NCBI RefSeq assembly: GCF_019923725.1
Contig: NZ_JAHXRI010000001.1
Coordinates: 1 to 64,000, forward strand
Source: Zwartia hollandica
Lineage (GTDB): Bacteria > Pseudomonadota > Gammaproteobacteria > Burkholderiales > Burkholderiaceae_B
Direction: 5' to 3'
DNA: 64,000 nt
The position numbers and the translations under genes are program-made. The notes below the pieces were generated by a model that made no database searches, was not told the origin of the DNA, and saw nothing but the letters and a program-made list of their open reading frames with translations. Position 1 is the first letter of the stretch. Each line of letters starts with the position of its first letter. This document shows, one piece after another, positions 1-9,510 of this stretch.

Positions 1-3000
1 GACGTCCAAGTAGAGTGCCGTAGAGAGCGATGAGCACAGTAAAGAGCGTTGTCTGATGCCGATTGGCCAGAACTAGCAGCTGAGCAGTGGTCTGTGCACT
101 GATCTCAATGGGCAGGTAGCGCGCAGCGCGGCTGCGACCCGCCTCTCTGGGGTGATCGGTCGGCAAGCTCAAGCGCTCGGGAATGCCTGCGAGCTGCGCT
201 TGCCAGGACTGGCTTTGACGCGCGAGCTCGCCGCTGTCCTCTAACCATGCCCGTTGCCAGGCGGCATGGTCTGCGTAGGATACAGCGAGCGGAGTCCAGC
301 CAGGTGCTTGGTCTTGTGCTCGAGCCCCATAGGCCTGTGTTAACTCTTTGCAGAACACCCCCATCGAGACGCCATCGCCCGCGATGTGATGCATGACTAG
401 GGTGAGTACGTGTTGGTCACCACTGAGTTTGATCAAGCGAGCTCGGATCATCAGATCGCGGCTTAAATCAAAGGACTTAGTTGCATCGCGAGCAACGGTT
501 TGCTCAAGCACCTCGGTACGCTCAGCTTCATTGAGTACGCTCAGATCCTCTTGCTCAAGAATCTGAGCGTGGCGATCAAGCGATCGCACATAACCCCGGG
601 GCTCTCCGTCCTCGTTTGCGATCACCGTGCGCAGCGGCTCATGGCGCTCGATCACATCGCGCAAGGCAAGCCCTAGCGCCTGAGCCTGCAATGCACCCGA
701 GAGCCTGAGCGCTGCAGGCATGTTGTAGTTACCACTCGCACCTTCAATCTGCTCAAGCGTCCAGAGTCGTATCTGACCGTAGGAGAGTACGCGTTGGGTT
801 CCATCCGCCTCAGGATTAGCGACACCTTGACCCGGGATAATGGGCGGGCGCCAGACTGCCACCGCACCGCTTGCGGCAAGCGCCTGTGCTTCGGCTTGCA
901 CTTGGTCAAGTGCCTGAGCAACCCCGGCAACGGTGGGCTGCTCAAAGAGAATACGTAGCGCAAGCTCAAGCCCGGTGCGAGTCCTCAGCTGTGAGAGCAG
1001 GCGCATGGCGAGAAGCGAGTGGCCGCCTAGCGCAAAGAAGCTATCGTCTAAGCCAACACGTGTGGCGCCTGTGAGCTCAGCAAAGAGGTTGGCCACGAGT
1101 TGCTCGTGTTCAGTGACAGGAGCTCGGTACTCGCCTTCGCCCGTGATCTCGGGCGCGGGCAGGGCACGCACATCGAGCTTGCCGTTGGGCGTGAGTGGTA
1201 GTGAGTCGAGCACCACGAAGGCGGCCGGCACCATGTAGTCGGGCAGGGTACTGGACAGAACGCTACGAATAACCGCTGTCTCAGGGATGGAGACATCTGC
1301 ACCTGTGCCTACAACCGCATCTGAACTCGCAACGAGATACGCCACCAGCTGCTTAGCCACATCCTCGCCTCGGGCCTGCACGGTGCACTGAGCGATGCCG
1401 GGGATGGCAACGAGTGCTGCTTCGATCTCGCCCAACTCAATCCTAAAGCCTCGGATCTTGACCTGCGCGTCCGCCCGCCCGAGGTATTCCAGTACCCCGT
1501 CCTCGGTCCAGCGCGCTAAGTCGCCGCTGCGGTACATGCGGGCACCTGGCGTGAAGGGGTTAGCCACGAAGCGCTCAGCGGTGAGCCCCGCACGACCGAG
1601 ATAGCCACGCGCGAGGCCCGCGCCTGCGATGTAGAGCTCGCCGGCAACGCCCACTGGTAAAGGACTCAGACTTGCATCGAGGATATAGATCTGCGTGTTC
1701 CAGATGGGGTAGCCGATGGGAGGTGTATCTAATCCGTCACTTTTTCTGCACTGCCAGTACGTGACATCAATCGCGGCCTCGGTAGGACCGTAAAAATTCC
1801 AGAGTAGTGTGTTTGGTAGCTTATTGAGGCACTCGTGTTGTAACGATCCACTTAAGGCCTCGCCGCTTGTGACAAGATGTTTGATGGGTAGTGCGTCATG
1901 ATTATTCTTTGACGCCAAGAAGGCATCGAGCATCGAGGGGACGAAGTGCAGGGTGGTAACCCCTTGTTCACGAATTAACTGCTCAAGGTATCGTGGATCC
2001 TTATGACCTTCTGGTTTAGCAACGATGAGTGTTGCGCCGTTAAAAACAGGTAATAGAAACTCCCATACCGAAACATCAAAGGACCAGGGAGTCTTCTGTA
2101 GTACACGATCAACTGATGTTAGTTGCAATTCGGATCGCATCCAATCCAAGCGATTGATAAGAGCTAATTGCGTATTACCAGCACCCTTAGGTGTTCCAGT
2201 CGACCCTGAGGTGTAGATCAGATAAGCGAGGTTCTGCGGGGTGAGCGGTGTAATTCGCTCGGCTTGCGTGATAGGTGCTTGATCAAGCGTGGCAAGAGTG
2301 ACTTGAGTGGCGGCGTCATTTAGCTGCAGCACTGCAAGCGTAACGTTCGAGGTCTGTGAGGCATTGAGACGATGTGTGTCAAGCGCTTCTTGAATGACAC
2401 CGACCTGGCTGATGAGTAAGCTCGCACCGCTATCGGTGAGCATAAAGGCTAAGCGTGCGGTGGGGTAGTCTGGGTCAACCGGCAGGTAGGCTGCACCGGA
2501 CTTAAGCACTGCGATAAGGGCAACGACCATTTCGATGGAGCGTGGGAGCGCGATTGCCACGATCTGCTCGGGGCCGATGCCTAGGCTAATTAAGTGACGC
2601 GCAAGCTGGTTGGCGCGCGCATCGAGTTGCGCGTACGTGAGACTGTCCCCATCGAACACGAGTGCTGTGGCCTCAGGCGTGCGGGCGACTTGCTGCTCAA
2701 AGAGCTCGGGGAGCGTCGAATGGGATTGATCTATAGCAGAGTGTTTCCCTCGAAATAGCTCAAGAACGGAGCCAAACTCTATATCTCTGATTATTTTGAC
2801 TGAGGCGACTGCCGTATCGTCATCGGGTAGATTGAGAAATAATTCGGTCAATCGATCTAGATGCTTGACGACCGATGATTCGCTGAGATAGTCCGGCTCG
2901 TATTCAAACCTAAGCTCAACGGGCCCGTCATCGAGATTGTCATAAATTCGTAAGGCGCTTTCACCTACGGGGCCAGTCTTCAACGTTTTTAACTGAGCCG

Positions 3001-4078
3001 CCAGAGATCCAAAATTGAGCTTCAAATTGAAGCTCAGGAGATTTATCTCTAAATTAAAAGGAACCAGCTCTCGATTTGCAATATGCAACTTATTGATGTC
3101 AGTTATTGGATAGCGACTGTGACGCAGCACGCCACGCATGGCAGCAGATGTTTGCTGCACGACGTCAGCAAAGCTGTCCTGAGGCGCTATTGCAATTCTG
3201 AGTACTACGGGGTTAGACATCATCCCGCCAGCTAAGCGAGCTTGTGTGTCGCGTCCTAAGGCGGGGATAGCAAGACAAATATCTAACTTGCCCGTCAGGC
3301 GCGACAGATAGATTGCATAGATTGCGGTTAACACAGCAAAGGGGGTGACACCTAAGCGGTGCCCCGTTGCAACGATTCGATCGTACTGTTCCCGAGAAAG
3401 CTGAGTGCTATACGATGCGGGTATATCGGGTGCATGAACAGCGACGGGGCGATTTGCGAGTGAACAGTTTGCCTCGATACCCTCTAGCCTTGATTGCCAA
3501 TACTGTCGATCTTTTAGATAAGTCTCGCTGCCTCGGTATTCGAGTGCGCGTCTAACCGTCTGAGCCCAAGATACGCCTATGGGCTTGGTTGAGGCTGCCG
3601 AATCCAAATAAACCTCGGCCATGTACTGCATGGCCACTTGGCAGCCCCAGCCATCGTTGACCAAATGGTGCATGACCCAGAACCATTCCCACTGGTCATC
3701 GGCAATTTGTATCAAACCGAAGCGACAAAGGCGATCCAGTTTTAAATCGAAGGCTTGTTCAAACTCTCCGGTAATAATTTCTTGTGCGGCCAGCGCGGGG
3801 TCTCTTTGATCTCGTACATCCCATGTCAGGAATGGCGCTGTCACATCTTCGTCGATGATCTGAAACGGTTCGTCGTTTATCACCACGAAACGGCAGCGCA
3901 GGTTGTCGAAACGGTCGATAACTGCTTTGAGTGCAAAGGCAAGGCGCTTTAAGTCTAGGTGGCCCCTAAAACTTATCGACTGACCAATGTTGTAGCCAGT
4001 CGCTCTCGGGTCAATCAGTTGATGAAACCAGATGTTTAACTGTGCATCAGTTAACGGCAGTAGCTCGCCGTTAATCAT
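1..4078 (-). CDS. Nonribosomal peptide synthetase, C-A-T-C, 3' end outside window
   Basis: Large modular enzyme that activates and condenses amino acids on carrier-protein thiols. The frame is open from the ATG at 4078 to the left edge (1359 codons). Domains in order: a condensation domain opening with PLTDAQLNIWF and carrying HHLVNDG (about residue 137); an adenylation domain with A3 YTSGSTGTPKG (about residue 620), A4 FDVSVWEF and A10 NGK (about residue 966); a thiolation domain with GGHS (Ser about 1021); then a second condensation domain (HHIAGDG, about residue 1228) cut by the edge. The ten-residue selectivity code reads D-V-W-H-V-S-F-I-D-K, which differs at two positions from the known serine code DVWHLSLIDK, so serine is the likely substrate (inference). 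The first C domain resembles that of EntF. It follows the hydroxylase at 4101-4994 by 22 bases and is probably co-transcribed. Product and release domain are not visible. Confidence 0.95.
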   Translation of the reverse strand, partial: MINGELLPLTDAQLNIWFHQLIDPRATGYNIGQSISFRGHLDLKRLAFALKAVIDRFDNLRCRFVVINDEPFQIIDEDVTAPFLTWDVRDQRDPALAAQEIITGEFEQAFDLKLDRLCRFGLIQIADDQWEWFWVMHHLVNDGWGCQVAMQYMAEVYLDSAASTKPIGVSWAQTVRRALEYRGSETYLKDRQYWQSRLEGIEANCSLANRPVAVHAPDIPASYSTQLSREQYDRIVATGHRLGVTPFAVLTAIYAIYLSRLTGKLDICLAIPALGRDTQARLAGGMMSNPVVLRIAIAPQDSFADVVQQTSAAMRGVLRHSRYPITDINKLHIANRELVPFNLEINLLSFNLKLNFGSLAAQLKTLKTGPVGESALRIYDNLDDGPVELRFEYEPDYLSESSVVKHLDRLTELFLNLPDDDTAVASVKIIRDIEFGSVLELFRGKHSAIDQSHSTLPELFEQQVARTPEATALVFDGDSLTYAQLDARANQLARHLISLGIGPEQIVAIALPRSIEMVVALIAVLKSGAAYLPVDPDYPTARLAFMLTDSGASLLISQVGVIQEALDTHRLNASQTSNVTLAVLQLNDAATQVTLATLDQAPITQAERITPLTPQNLAYLIYTSGSTGTPKGAGNTQLALINRLDWMRSELQLTSVDRVLQKTPWSFDVSVWEFLLPVFNGATLIVAKPEGHKDPRYLEQLIREQGVTTLHFVPSMLDAFLASKNNHDALPIKHLVTSGEALSGSLQHECLNKLPNTLLWNFYGPTEAAIDVTYWQCRKSDGLDTPPIGYPIWNTQIYILDASLSPLPVGVAGELYIAGAGLARGYLGRAGLTAERFVANPFTPGARMYRSGDLARWTEDGVLEYLGRADAQVKIRGFRIELGEIEAALVAIPGIAQCTVQARGEDVAKQLVAYLVASSDAVVGTGADVSIPETAVIRSVLSSTLPDYMVPAAFVVLDSLPLTPNGKLDVRALPAPEITGEGEYRAPVTEHEQLVANLFAELTGATRVGLDDSFFALGGHSLLAMRLLSQLRTRTGLELALRILFEQPTVAGVAQALDQVQAEAQALAASGAVAVWRPPIIPGQGVANPEADGTQRVLSYGQIRLWTLEQIEGASGNYNMPAALRLSGALQAQALGLALRDVIERHEPLRTVIANEDGEPRGYVRSLDRHAQILEQEDLSVLNEAERTEVLEQTVARDATKSFDLSRDLMIRARLIKLSGDQHVLTLVMHHIAGDGVSMGVFCKELTQAYGARAQDQAPGWTPLAVSYADHAAWQRAWLEDSGELARQSQSWQAQLAGIPERLSLPTDHPREAGRSRAARYLPIEISAQTTAQLLVLANRHQTTLFTVLIALYGTLLGR

Positions 4079-4100
4079 GCTGCTTCGATCGGCGTGTACA

Positions 4101-4994
4101 TCAAATCGCCTCGACAGTATTTGTGGGTATGACTAGGCTTCGGTCCGAGCCTAATTGAATAATCTCGTCGCTTGCATCGATTACGCCCTGCGCAAGCGTA
4201 GGCATGTTTTCTAAGCGAAGTGCGCGCTCAAAGAAATCTTGTTGTGCCAAATCTTCTAGTTCAGTGATGTCCTCAAGGACGAAATAAGTGCGTTGAAGAT
4301 CCAACATGTTGTAGTCAGTTCTCATCACCCGATCGAGATCAAAGCGGATTAAGTTTGGCGTTTTGTCTTCTGTTGCGAACATAATTTCTTTAGGCGATGA
4401 AGCGACCGCGGCGCCATACACTTTTATATTCCCTCGCTCTTTAACTAAACCGACCTCGAGCGTGAACCAATACGCGGCAGCAATTTTTTTGACTAGATCT
4501 TGACGCCCCATTTTGATGGCTTTCAATATGCCGCGCGCACTAGACTGCATAAGCTTAGATACTTCGGGATACATGAGCATTGCCGTGTGCCCGTATATAT
4601 CGTGAAACAGATCCGGATATTCCTGAAATTGCGATCCATCGAGCGATCGAATTTCACACGCCATCGGAAACCTTTTGTTCGCCAACTCAGTAAAAAATAT
4701 TTCGTTTGGAATGAAGCCATGTGCACCCGTCACTTCCCAACCCGTTGAGCGCGAGAGCTGAGCGGTAAGATCGCTAAACTTAGGGATGTGCTTGGTATCT
4801 AGGCGAATGGCCTCTTGGCCTTGAAGAAGCTTGGAGCACGAAGTCTTAGCAGACAGTTCCTGCATTGAATTGATCAGGCTTGCCCATGTTGCATGTGATG
4901 TCTCGGAGTAGCGGGTCGCCCAGTCCTGTGCAATCAGCATGCCGTCATGGTCTAGATGGTGTTCTTCTTGCTTTGCGATCGTCATAGCCGTCAT
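4101..4994 (-). CDS. Biopterin-dependent aromatic amino acid hydroxylase (phenylalanine 4-monooxygenase family)
   Basis: Non-heme iron monooxygenase that hydroxylates phenylalanine or a related aromatic amino acid using tetrahydropterin and O2. With the ATG at 4994 the protein has 297 residues, close to bacterial PhhA enzymes. The facial triad is visible as H131 and H136 in FHDIYGH and E180 in YWFTLEVGL. A longer frame starts at a TTG (5051), but its extra residues do not look conserved. It lies 22 bases upstream of the NRPS gene on the same strand, which suggests that it supplies a hydroxylated aromatic building block (tyrosine, or meta-tyrosine as in PacX-type enzymes) rather than serving phenylalanine catabolism; no pterin-recycling dehydratase is next to it. 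Regiochemistry cannot be read by eye. Confidence 0.88.
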   Translation of the reverse strand: MTAMTIAKQEEHHLDHDGMLIAQDWATRYSETSHATWASLINSMQELSAKTSCSKLLQGQEAIRLDTKHIPKFSDLTAQLSRSTGWEVTGAHGFIPNEIFFTELANKRFPMACEIRSLDGSQFQEYPDLFHDIYGHTAMLMYPEVSKLMQSSARGILKAIKMGRQDLVKKIAAAYWFTLEVGLVKERGNIKVYGAAVASSPKEIMFATEDKTPNLIRFDLDRVMRTDYNMLDLQRTYFVLEDITELEDLAQQDFFERALRLENMPTLAQGVIDASDEIIQLGSDRSLVIPTNTVEAI

Positions 4995-5160
4995 GGCGTC
5001 AGGGTTATACGTTTGTGTGCACCCGAGGCCCGACCCACGGAGGGGGTGCAAAGTCGTTAGGCGAGTGACAACTTTTTAGCTGAGGCTAAGTGTTGCGTAT
5101 ACCCATCGAACGAAGGGAATGCTACAAAAGAAAGTTTTGCTTAGTTATTTGGGCGATGTT

Positions 5161-5210
5161 TCAAGTCTAGAGTTCTACCGCGCGGGCGTAAGAATAGAAC
5201 TAAGACTTGA
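5161..5210 (-). repeat. Inverted repeat across the stop codon of the FAD/Fe-S dehydrogenase gene
   Basis: Left arm 5161-5177 (TCAAGTCTAGAGTTCTA) pairs with right arm 5195-5210 (TAGAACTAAGACTTGA) with one bulge or mismatch. The loop contains the palindrome CCGCGCGG, so the transcript could form a long extended hairpin. The right arm covers the last codons and the stop of the gene at 5200-8238. There is no U-tract after the stem on the minus strand, so it may act as an mRNA 3' end stabiliser or Rho-related end rather than an intrinsic terminator (inference). Confidence 0.55.
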
Positions 5211-8200
5211 GTGCTTGGGCTAACAGACGGGCTGTGTGTATGGCCTCTGTTTGTGCGCCATCATGAATTTGGTGACGGCAACTTGTGCCATCAGCGACCA
5301 CCACAGAGTTAGGCTTGCGCTTGCGCACTGCTGGTAGCAGAGCAAGCTCAGCCATGGCAAGTGATGCGTCGTGATGTTCTGCCTCGTAACCAAAACTTCC
5401 AGCCATACCACAGCACGATGATTCGATTGTTGAGACTGTCACCCCTGGAATCCAGCTCAGCACGGTTTGCACAGGTGTCAAGGCATCGAATGCTTTTTGG
5501 TGACAGTGACCGTGCAACATCACGGTATCGGTATCAATGGCTGAGAGCGAAAGGCTGAGCCGATTCGCTTTATGTTCGCGGACCAGGAATTCCTCAAATA
5601 GAAGGGCGCTTTCACTCAAAGCCTTGGCTTCTTCACCCCAACCATATTGCAAGAACTCATCGCGCATGGTTAATAGGCAAGAGGGCTCTAAACCCACGAT
5701 GGGCACGCCGCGTTTTACGAAAGGGGTGAGTGCATCCAGGGCGCGACGCGCTTCTTGTTTAGCCTGTTTGACCAATCCTGCAGACAAGAAAGTACGGCCG
5801 CAGCAGAGGGGTCGTTCGTTCGGGACGGTGTTGAAGTGCACGGTATAACCCGCAGCTTCAAGCACTTGCTGTGCAGCCTGTGCGTTTTCAACATCGATGT
5901 GATTGTTGAAGGTATCCACAAACAATAGAACTTCTTTGACCGCTGAAGACGCGCCTGTTGATGTATTGCTTTGTGCTGATTTCTGTATCGCCTTTAAAAA
6001 GCTAGGACGGAAAACAGGTAAAGAGCGTTCAGCAGCAAACCCCAGCATTTTCTTTACCGCGGCGCCAAGCACAGGTGTCTGCTCAAGCGCGTGCAGTACG
6101 CCTCCAACGTGCCCGGCTGCACCAGCATAGCGAGGCATATAGGCGACTAACTTCTCACGCAGGCTGGTGCCATGTTTTGCACCCCAAGCTGCTCGGGCCT
6201 CGATCTTCATCTTGGCCATGTCGACGCCTGTGGGGCAGTCGCGCTTGCAGCCCTTGCAGGATACACATAGGTCCAGCGTTTCTTTCACTTCTAAGCTTGC
6301 TAAGCCATCCGACCCAAGTTGTCCGGATAAGGCCAGACGCAAGGTGTTGGCGCGTCCTCTGGTGACGTGTTGCTCGTCTTTGGTGATTCGGTAGCTTGGG
6401 CACATGGTGCCGGCATCGAATTTGCGGCAATGACCGTTGTTATTACACATCTCAATAGCAGAGGCCAGCCCATTGCTTGGATCGACTCCGGTGCCAGGTG
6501 CAGTCTCGACGCCAGTCAGCGGGTCGCGCAACACATTCCAGCTAGACCAGTCGAGTGCGGTTGAAATATTGGCCACCCCATAGCCCGGCGCAAAACGGAA
6601 ATTAGAACGATCATCCATTCTGGGTGGATGAATCATCTTGTTAGGGCTAAAGCGGTTATCTGGATCAAAAAGATTTTTGATCTCGGCGAAGGCTTGGTGG
6701 ATTCGCGGACCATATTGCCACGCCACCCATTCGCCGCGGCACAAACCGTCGCCATGCTCACCCGAAAGGGCGCCTTTGTATTCCCGCACAAGCGCTGCAG
6801 TCTCTTCAGCGATTGCGCGCATTTTCTGTGCGCCGTCGCGGCGCATATCTAGAATGGGTCTAACGTGCAGTGTGCCCACGCTCGCATGCGCGTACCAAGT
6901 GCCCTCGGTTCCATAGCGATGAAACACTTCGGTCAATCTATTGGTGTATTCGGCCAGATTTTCAAGCGGGACCGCACAGTCTTCCACGAAGGAAACGGGT
7001 TTGCCGTCACCTCTCATGCTCATCATGATGTTCAAGCCCGCTTTGCGCACATCCCATAAGGCTTTTTGTGCGTTGGCCTCAGGCATCTTGACGACACAAT
7101 TAGGTAAGCCGTGATCTGACAGCAGGGTGTCGAGTTCATCGAGCTTCTTAATCAATCCGGACTGTTCTTCGCCGGCAAACTCAACGAGCAGGATCGCAGC
7201 AGGCTTTCCAATCAGTGCTTTCTCGATCACGGGCCGGAAGGCGGGATTCTCAAGAGCGAGCTCAATCATCGTGCGGTCAACAAGCTCGACTGCTGTCGGA
7301 TTCAGTTTAACGATGTGCTGTGCCGAGTCCATTGCTTGATAAAAGCTTTGGAAGTTCACCACGCCCAAGGTTTTATGCACTGGCAGAGGGCTTAGCTTGA
7401 GCGTAATCTGACGGCTGTATGCGAGCGTGCCTTCCGAACCAACCAAGAGATGCGACAGGTTGGCTACGCCATCGTCGGTGTAGGCGCGTGGGTTCTGACA
7501 ATCAAATAAATCGAGGTTGTAACCCGCTACGCGTCGCAACACTTTGGGAATGCGCTCAGCGAGTTCGCCACGCTCCCTTGTTGCGATCTGTTTGAGTTGA
7601 TCCAGGATGCCTTGCATCCGAGAGCCCGATACAGGCGCATTCAAGGAACCAAAGTACGCTTGCGTCCCATCTGGCAGAATGGCATCAATACCCAACACGT
7701 TGTGAACCATGTTGCCATATTCGATGGATCGCGAGCCACAGGAATTATTGCCCGCCATGCCGCCGATCGTGCATTGTGCGCTTGTCGATACGTCGACCGG
7801 AAACCACAAGCCATGCGGCTTTAACCACGCATTGAGATGGTCAAGAACAATACCGGGCTCGACGGTTACCGTGCACGCCTGGGGATCGAAGTCAATTACA
7901 TTACAAAGCCATCGGCTGTTGTCGATGATCAGTGCTTCGCCAACTGTCTGCCCGCATTGACTTGTGCCAGCGCCGCGTGACAACACAGCTGCACCGAGAT
8001 CACGCGCGACATCTAGCGCGCACAACACATCGGCTTGATCGCGCGGCACGACTACCCCAGTCGGTGTGATCTGATAGATCGAGGCATCGGTCGAGTAACG
8101 TCCGCGGCTTGCCGCATCAAACAACACGTCGCCACGAATTTCCGTGGCAAGACGTGTGGCAAGCGCTGAGGCGCTAGCCGTTTGCTTTCGATGAAAGACG

Positions 8201-8238
8201 ATCGGCTTTGGGGGCTGCGGTGCGAGAACTGCGCTCAT
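5200..8238 (-). CDS. FAD-binding and (Fe-S)-binding oxidoreductase, YdiJ/D-2-hydroxyacid dehydrogenase type
   Basis: A 1012-residue fusion of the kind that oxidises D-2-hydroxyacids (YdiJ of E. coli, about 1018 residues, acts on D-2-hydroxyglutarate) and passes electrons to the respiratory chain. The N-terminal half is a PCMH-type FAD domain (ARDLGAAVLSRGAGTSQCG; IGGMAGNNSCGSRSIEYG) with an FAD-oxidase C domain. Then come a ferredoxin-like segment with cysteine clusters (LCVSCKGCKRDCPTG) and two CCG-type heterodisulfide-reductase motifs (PLCCGRTF, SSCCGMAGSFG). The start overlaps the stop of the aminotransferase gene by ATGA, which implies translational coupling. The exact substrate cannot be told from sequence. 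The operon context suggests a hydroxyacid derived from the dehydratase/aminotransferase steps. Confidence 0.93.
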   Translation of the reverse strand: MSAVLAPQPPKPIVFHRKQTASASALATRLATEIRGDVLFDAASRGRYSTDASIYQITPTGVVVPRDQADVLCALDVARDLGAAVLSRGAGTSQCGQTVGEALIIDNSRWLCNVIDFDPQACTVTVEPGIVLDHLNAWLKPHGLWFPVDVSTSAQCTIGGMAGNNSCGSRSIEYGNMVHNVLGIDAILPDGTQAYFGSLNAPVSGSRMQGILDQLKQIATRERGELAERIPKVLRRVAGYNLDLFDCQNPRAYTDDGVANLSHLLVGSEGTLAYSRQITLKLSPLPVHKTLGVVNFQSFYQAMDSAQHIVKLNPTAVELVDRTMIELALENPAFRPVIEKALIGKPAAILLVEFAGEEQSGLIKKLDELDTLLSDHGLPNCVVKMPEANAQKALWDVRKAGLNIMMSMRGDGKPVSFVEDCAVPLENLAEYTNRLTEVFHRYGTEGTWYAHASVGTLHVRPILDMRRDGAQKMRAIAEETAALVREYKGALSGEHGDGLCRGEWVAWQYGPRIHQAFAEIKNLFDPDNRFSPNKMIHPPRMDDRSNFRFAPGYGVANISTALDWSSWNVLRDPLTGVETAPGTGVDPSNGLASAIEMCNNNGHCRKFDAGTMCPSYRITKDEQHVTRGRANTLRLALSGQLGSDGLASLEVKETLDLCVSCKGCKRDCPTGVDMAKMKIEARAAWGAKHGTSLREKLVAYMPRYAGAAGHVGGVLHALEQTPVLGAAVKKMLGFAAERSLPVFRPSFLKAIQKSAQSNTSTGASSAVKEVLLFVDTFNNHIDVENAQAAQQVLEAAGYTVHFNTVPNERPLCCGRTFLSAGLVKQAKQEARRALDALTPFVKRGVPIVGLEPSCLLTMRDEFLQYGWGEEAKALSESALLFEEFLVREHKANRLSLSLSAIDTDTVMLHGHCHQKAFDALTPVQTVLSWIPGVTVSTIESSCCGMAGSFGYEAEHHDASLAMAELALLPAVRKRKPNSVVVADGTSCRHQIHDGAQTEAIHTARLLAQALKS

Positions 8239-9449
8239 ACGTTCTTTGCAAAATAGTCCATACCAGCGTTCACGCCACTTCCAGCAAGTTTGACTCCTGC
8301 CAACTTTAAGCCCATCTCAACACCAGCGAGAGTGGCTAACAAGGTGAGATCGTTGCTGTCACCCAAGTGGCCAATACGGAACATGCGGCCTTTCAGCTTG
8401 CCCAGTCCGGTGCCTAAAGACAGATCAAAGCGTTGTTGAATAAGTTTACGAATCGCATCTGCATCGACGCCAACGGGTGTGATGACGCCAGTCAAAATAG
8501 GCGAATACACGGTAGGGTCAGCACACTGAATCGGCAAGGCCCAGGCCGTCACAGCTGCGCGAACGCCAGCCGCCCAACGCTGATGGCGAGCGAAGACTTT
8601 GTCCATGCCTTCTTCGGCGAGCATGTCCTGCGCCTCAGACAAACCATAGAGCAGGTTGGTGCTCGACGTGTAGGGCCAGTAGCCATCCTTATTCATTTCA
8701 ATGATTTCGTCCCAAGCCCAAAAGGCGCGGGGAAGCTTGGCCGTTTTCGAGGCCTCAATCGCACGCGGGGACACAGCGTTAAAGCTAATGCCTGGAGGCA
8801 GCATCAAGCCTTTCTGCGAACCACTGATGGAGACATCGATGCCCCACGCATCATGCTGGAAGTCTGCACTTGCAAGGCCTGAGATCGTATCGACCATCAA
8901 CAACGCTGGGTGTTTGGCATCGTCCATCGCTTTACGAACAGCCGCAATGTTGGAGGTGACACCCGTGGAGGTCTCGTTGTGTACGACACAGACGGCTTTA
9001 ATTTCATGATTCTTGTCCTGCAGCAGGCGTGCATGAATCAAGTCCGCTTGAACACCGCGACGCCAGCCTGGTGCGTTGGGCAGATGCTCATCCGTCCCTT
9101 GCCAAGACAAAATCTCGGTCTTGAGGCCAAGTCGTGTGGCGAGCTTATTCCACAACGAGGCGAACTGACCTGTCTCAAACATCAAAATGTGGTCGCCGGG
9201 GCTCAGCGTATTGGTCAGAGCTGCTTCCCATGCGCCCGTACCGGAGGCTGGGTAGATTACGACCGGATGTTTGGTCTTGAAGATGTCTTTCATGCCTTGC
9301 AAAACTTTCAGACCTAGGGCGCCAAACTCGGGCCCGCGATGGTCAATGGTCGGCAAGCTGATGGCGCGCAAGATGCGATCCGGCACAGGACTGGGGCCTG
9401 GGATCTGTAGAAAGTGGCGGCCAGTCGGATGAAAGTTAAGCTTAAGCAT
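8235..9449 (-). CDS. PLP-dependent aminotransferase, serine-glyoxylate/alanine-glyoxylate family
   Basis: A 404-residue class V (fold type I) aminotransferase. The N-terminal QIPGPSPVP signature and the cofactor-binding lysine in SGSQKGLMLPPG are typical of serine-glyoxylate aminotransferases (SgaA), which convert serine and glyoxylate to hydroxypyruvate and glycine; MVDTISGLAS holds the PLP-binding Asp. A GGAG-like ribosome binding site precedes the ATG at 9449. The stop overlaps the start of the next gene (ATGA). It is the third gene of a four-gene minus-strand operon with a dehydratase, a nucleotidyltransferase and a D-hydroxyacid dehydrogenase. Substrates other than glyoxylate/serine are possible. 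Confidence 0.9.
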   Translation of the reverse strand: MLKLNFHPTGRHFLQIPGPSPVPDRILRAISLPTIDHRGPEFGALGLKVLQGMKDIFKTKHPVVIYPASGTGAWEAALTNTLSPGDHILMFETGQFASLWNKLATRLGLKTEILSWQGTDEHLPNAPGWRRGVQADLIHARLLQDKNHEIKAVCVVHNETSTGVTSNIAAVRKAMDDAKHPALLMVDTISGLASADFQHDAWGIDVSISGSQKGLMLPPGISFNAVSPRAIEASKTAKLPRAFWAWDEIIEMNKDGYWPYTSSTNLLYGLSEAQDMLAEEGMDKVFARHQRWAAGVRAAVTAWALPIQCADPTVYSPILTGVITPVGVDADAIRKLIQQRFDLSLGTGLGKLKGRMFRIGHLGDSNDLTLLATLAGVEMGLKLAGVKLAGSGVNAGMDYFAKNV

Positions 9450-9510
9450 GTTTGCTCCGTCGAGAATAGGGGAAAATTACCACAATGTGACGCTGCGAGG
9501 GGCTAAAACA

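Noticed and set aside
5066-5095. Imperfect TTAGC-TGAG-GCTAA hairpin in the leader of the hydroxylase gene as a riboswitch or attenuator
   Set aside because: The stem is short and interrupted, there is no alternative structure or leader peptide, and no known riboswitch pattern fits.
8433-8882. 149-codon open frame antisense to the aminotransferase gene
   Set aside because: It lies wholly opposite a well-supported PLP enzyme, has no recognisable domain and reflects codon bias of the real gene.
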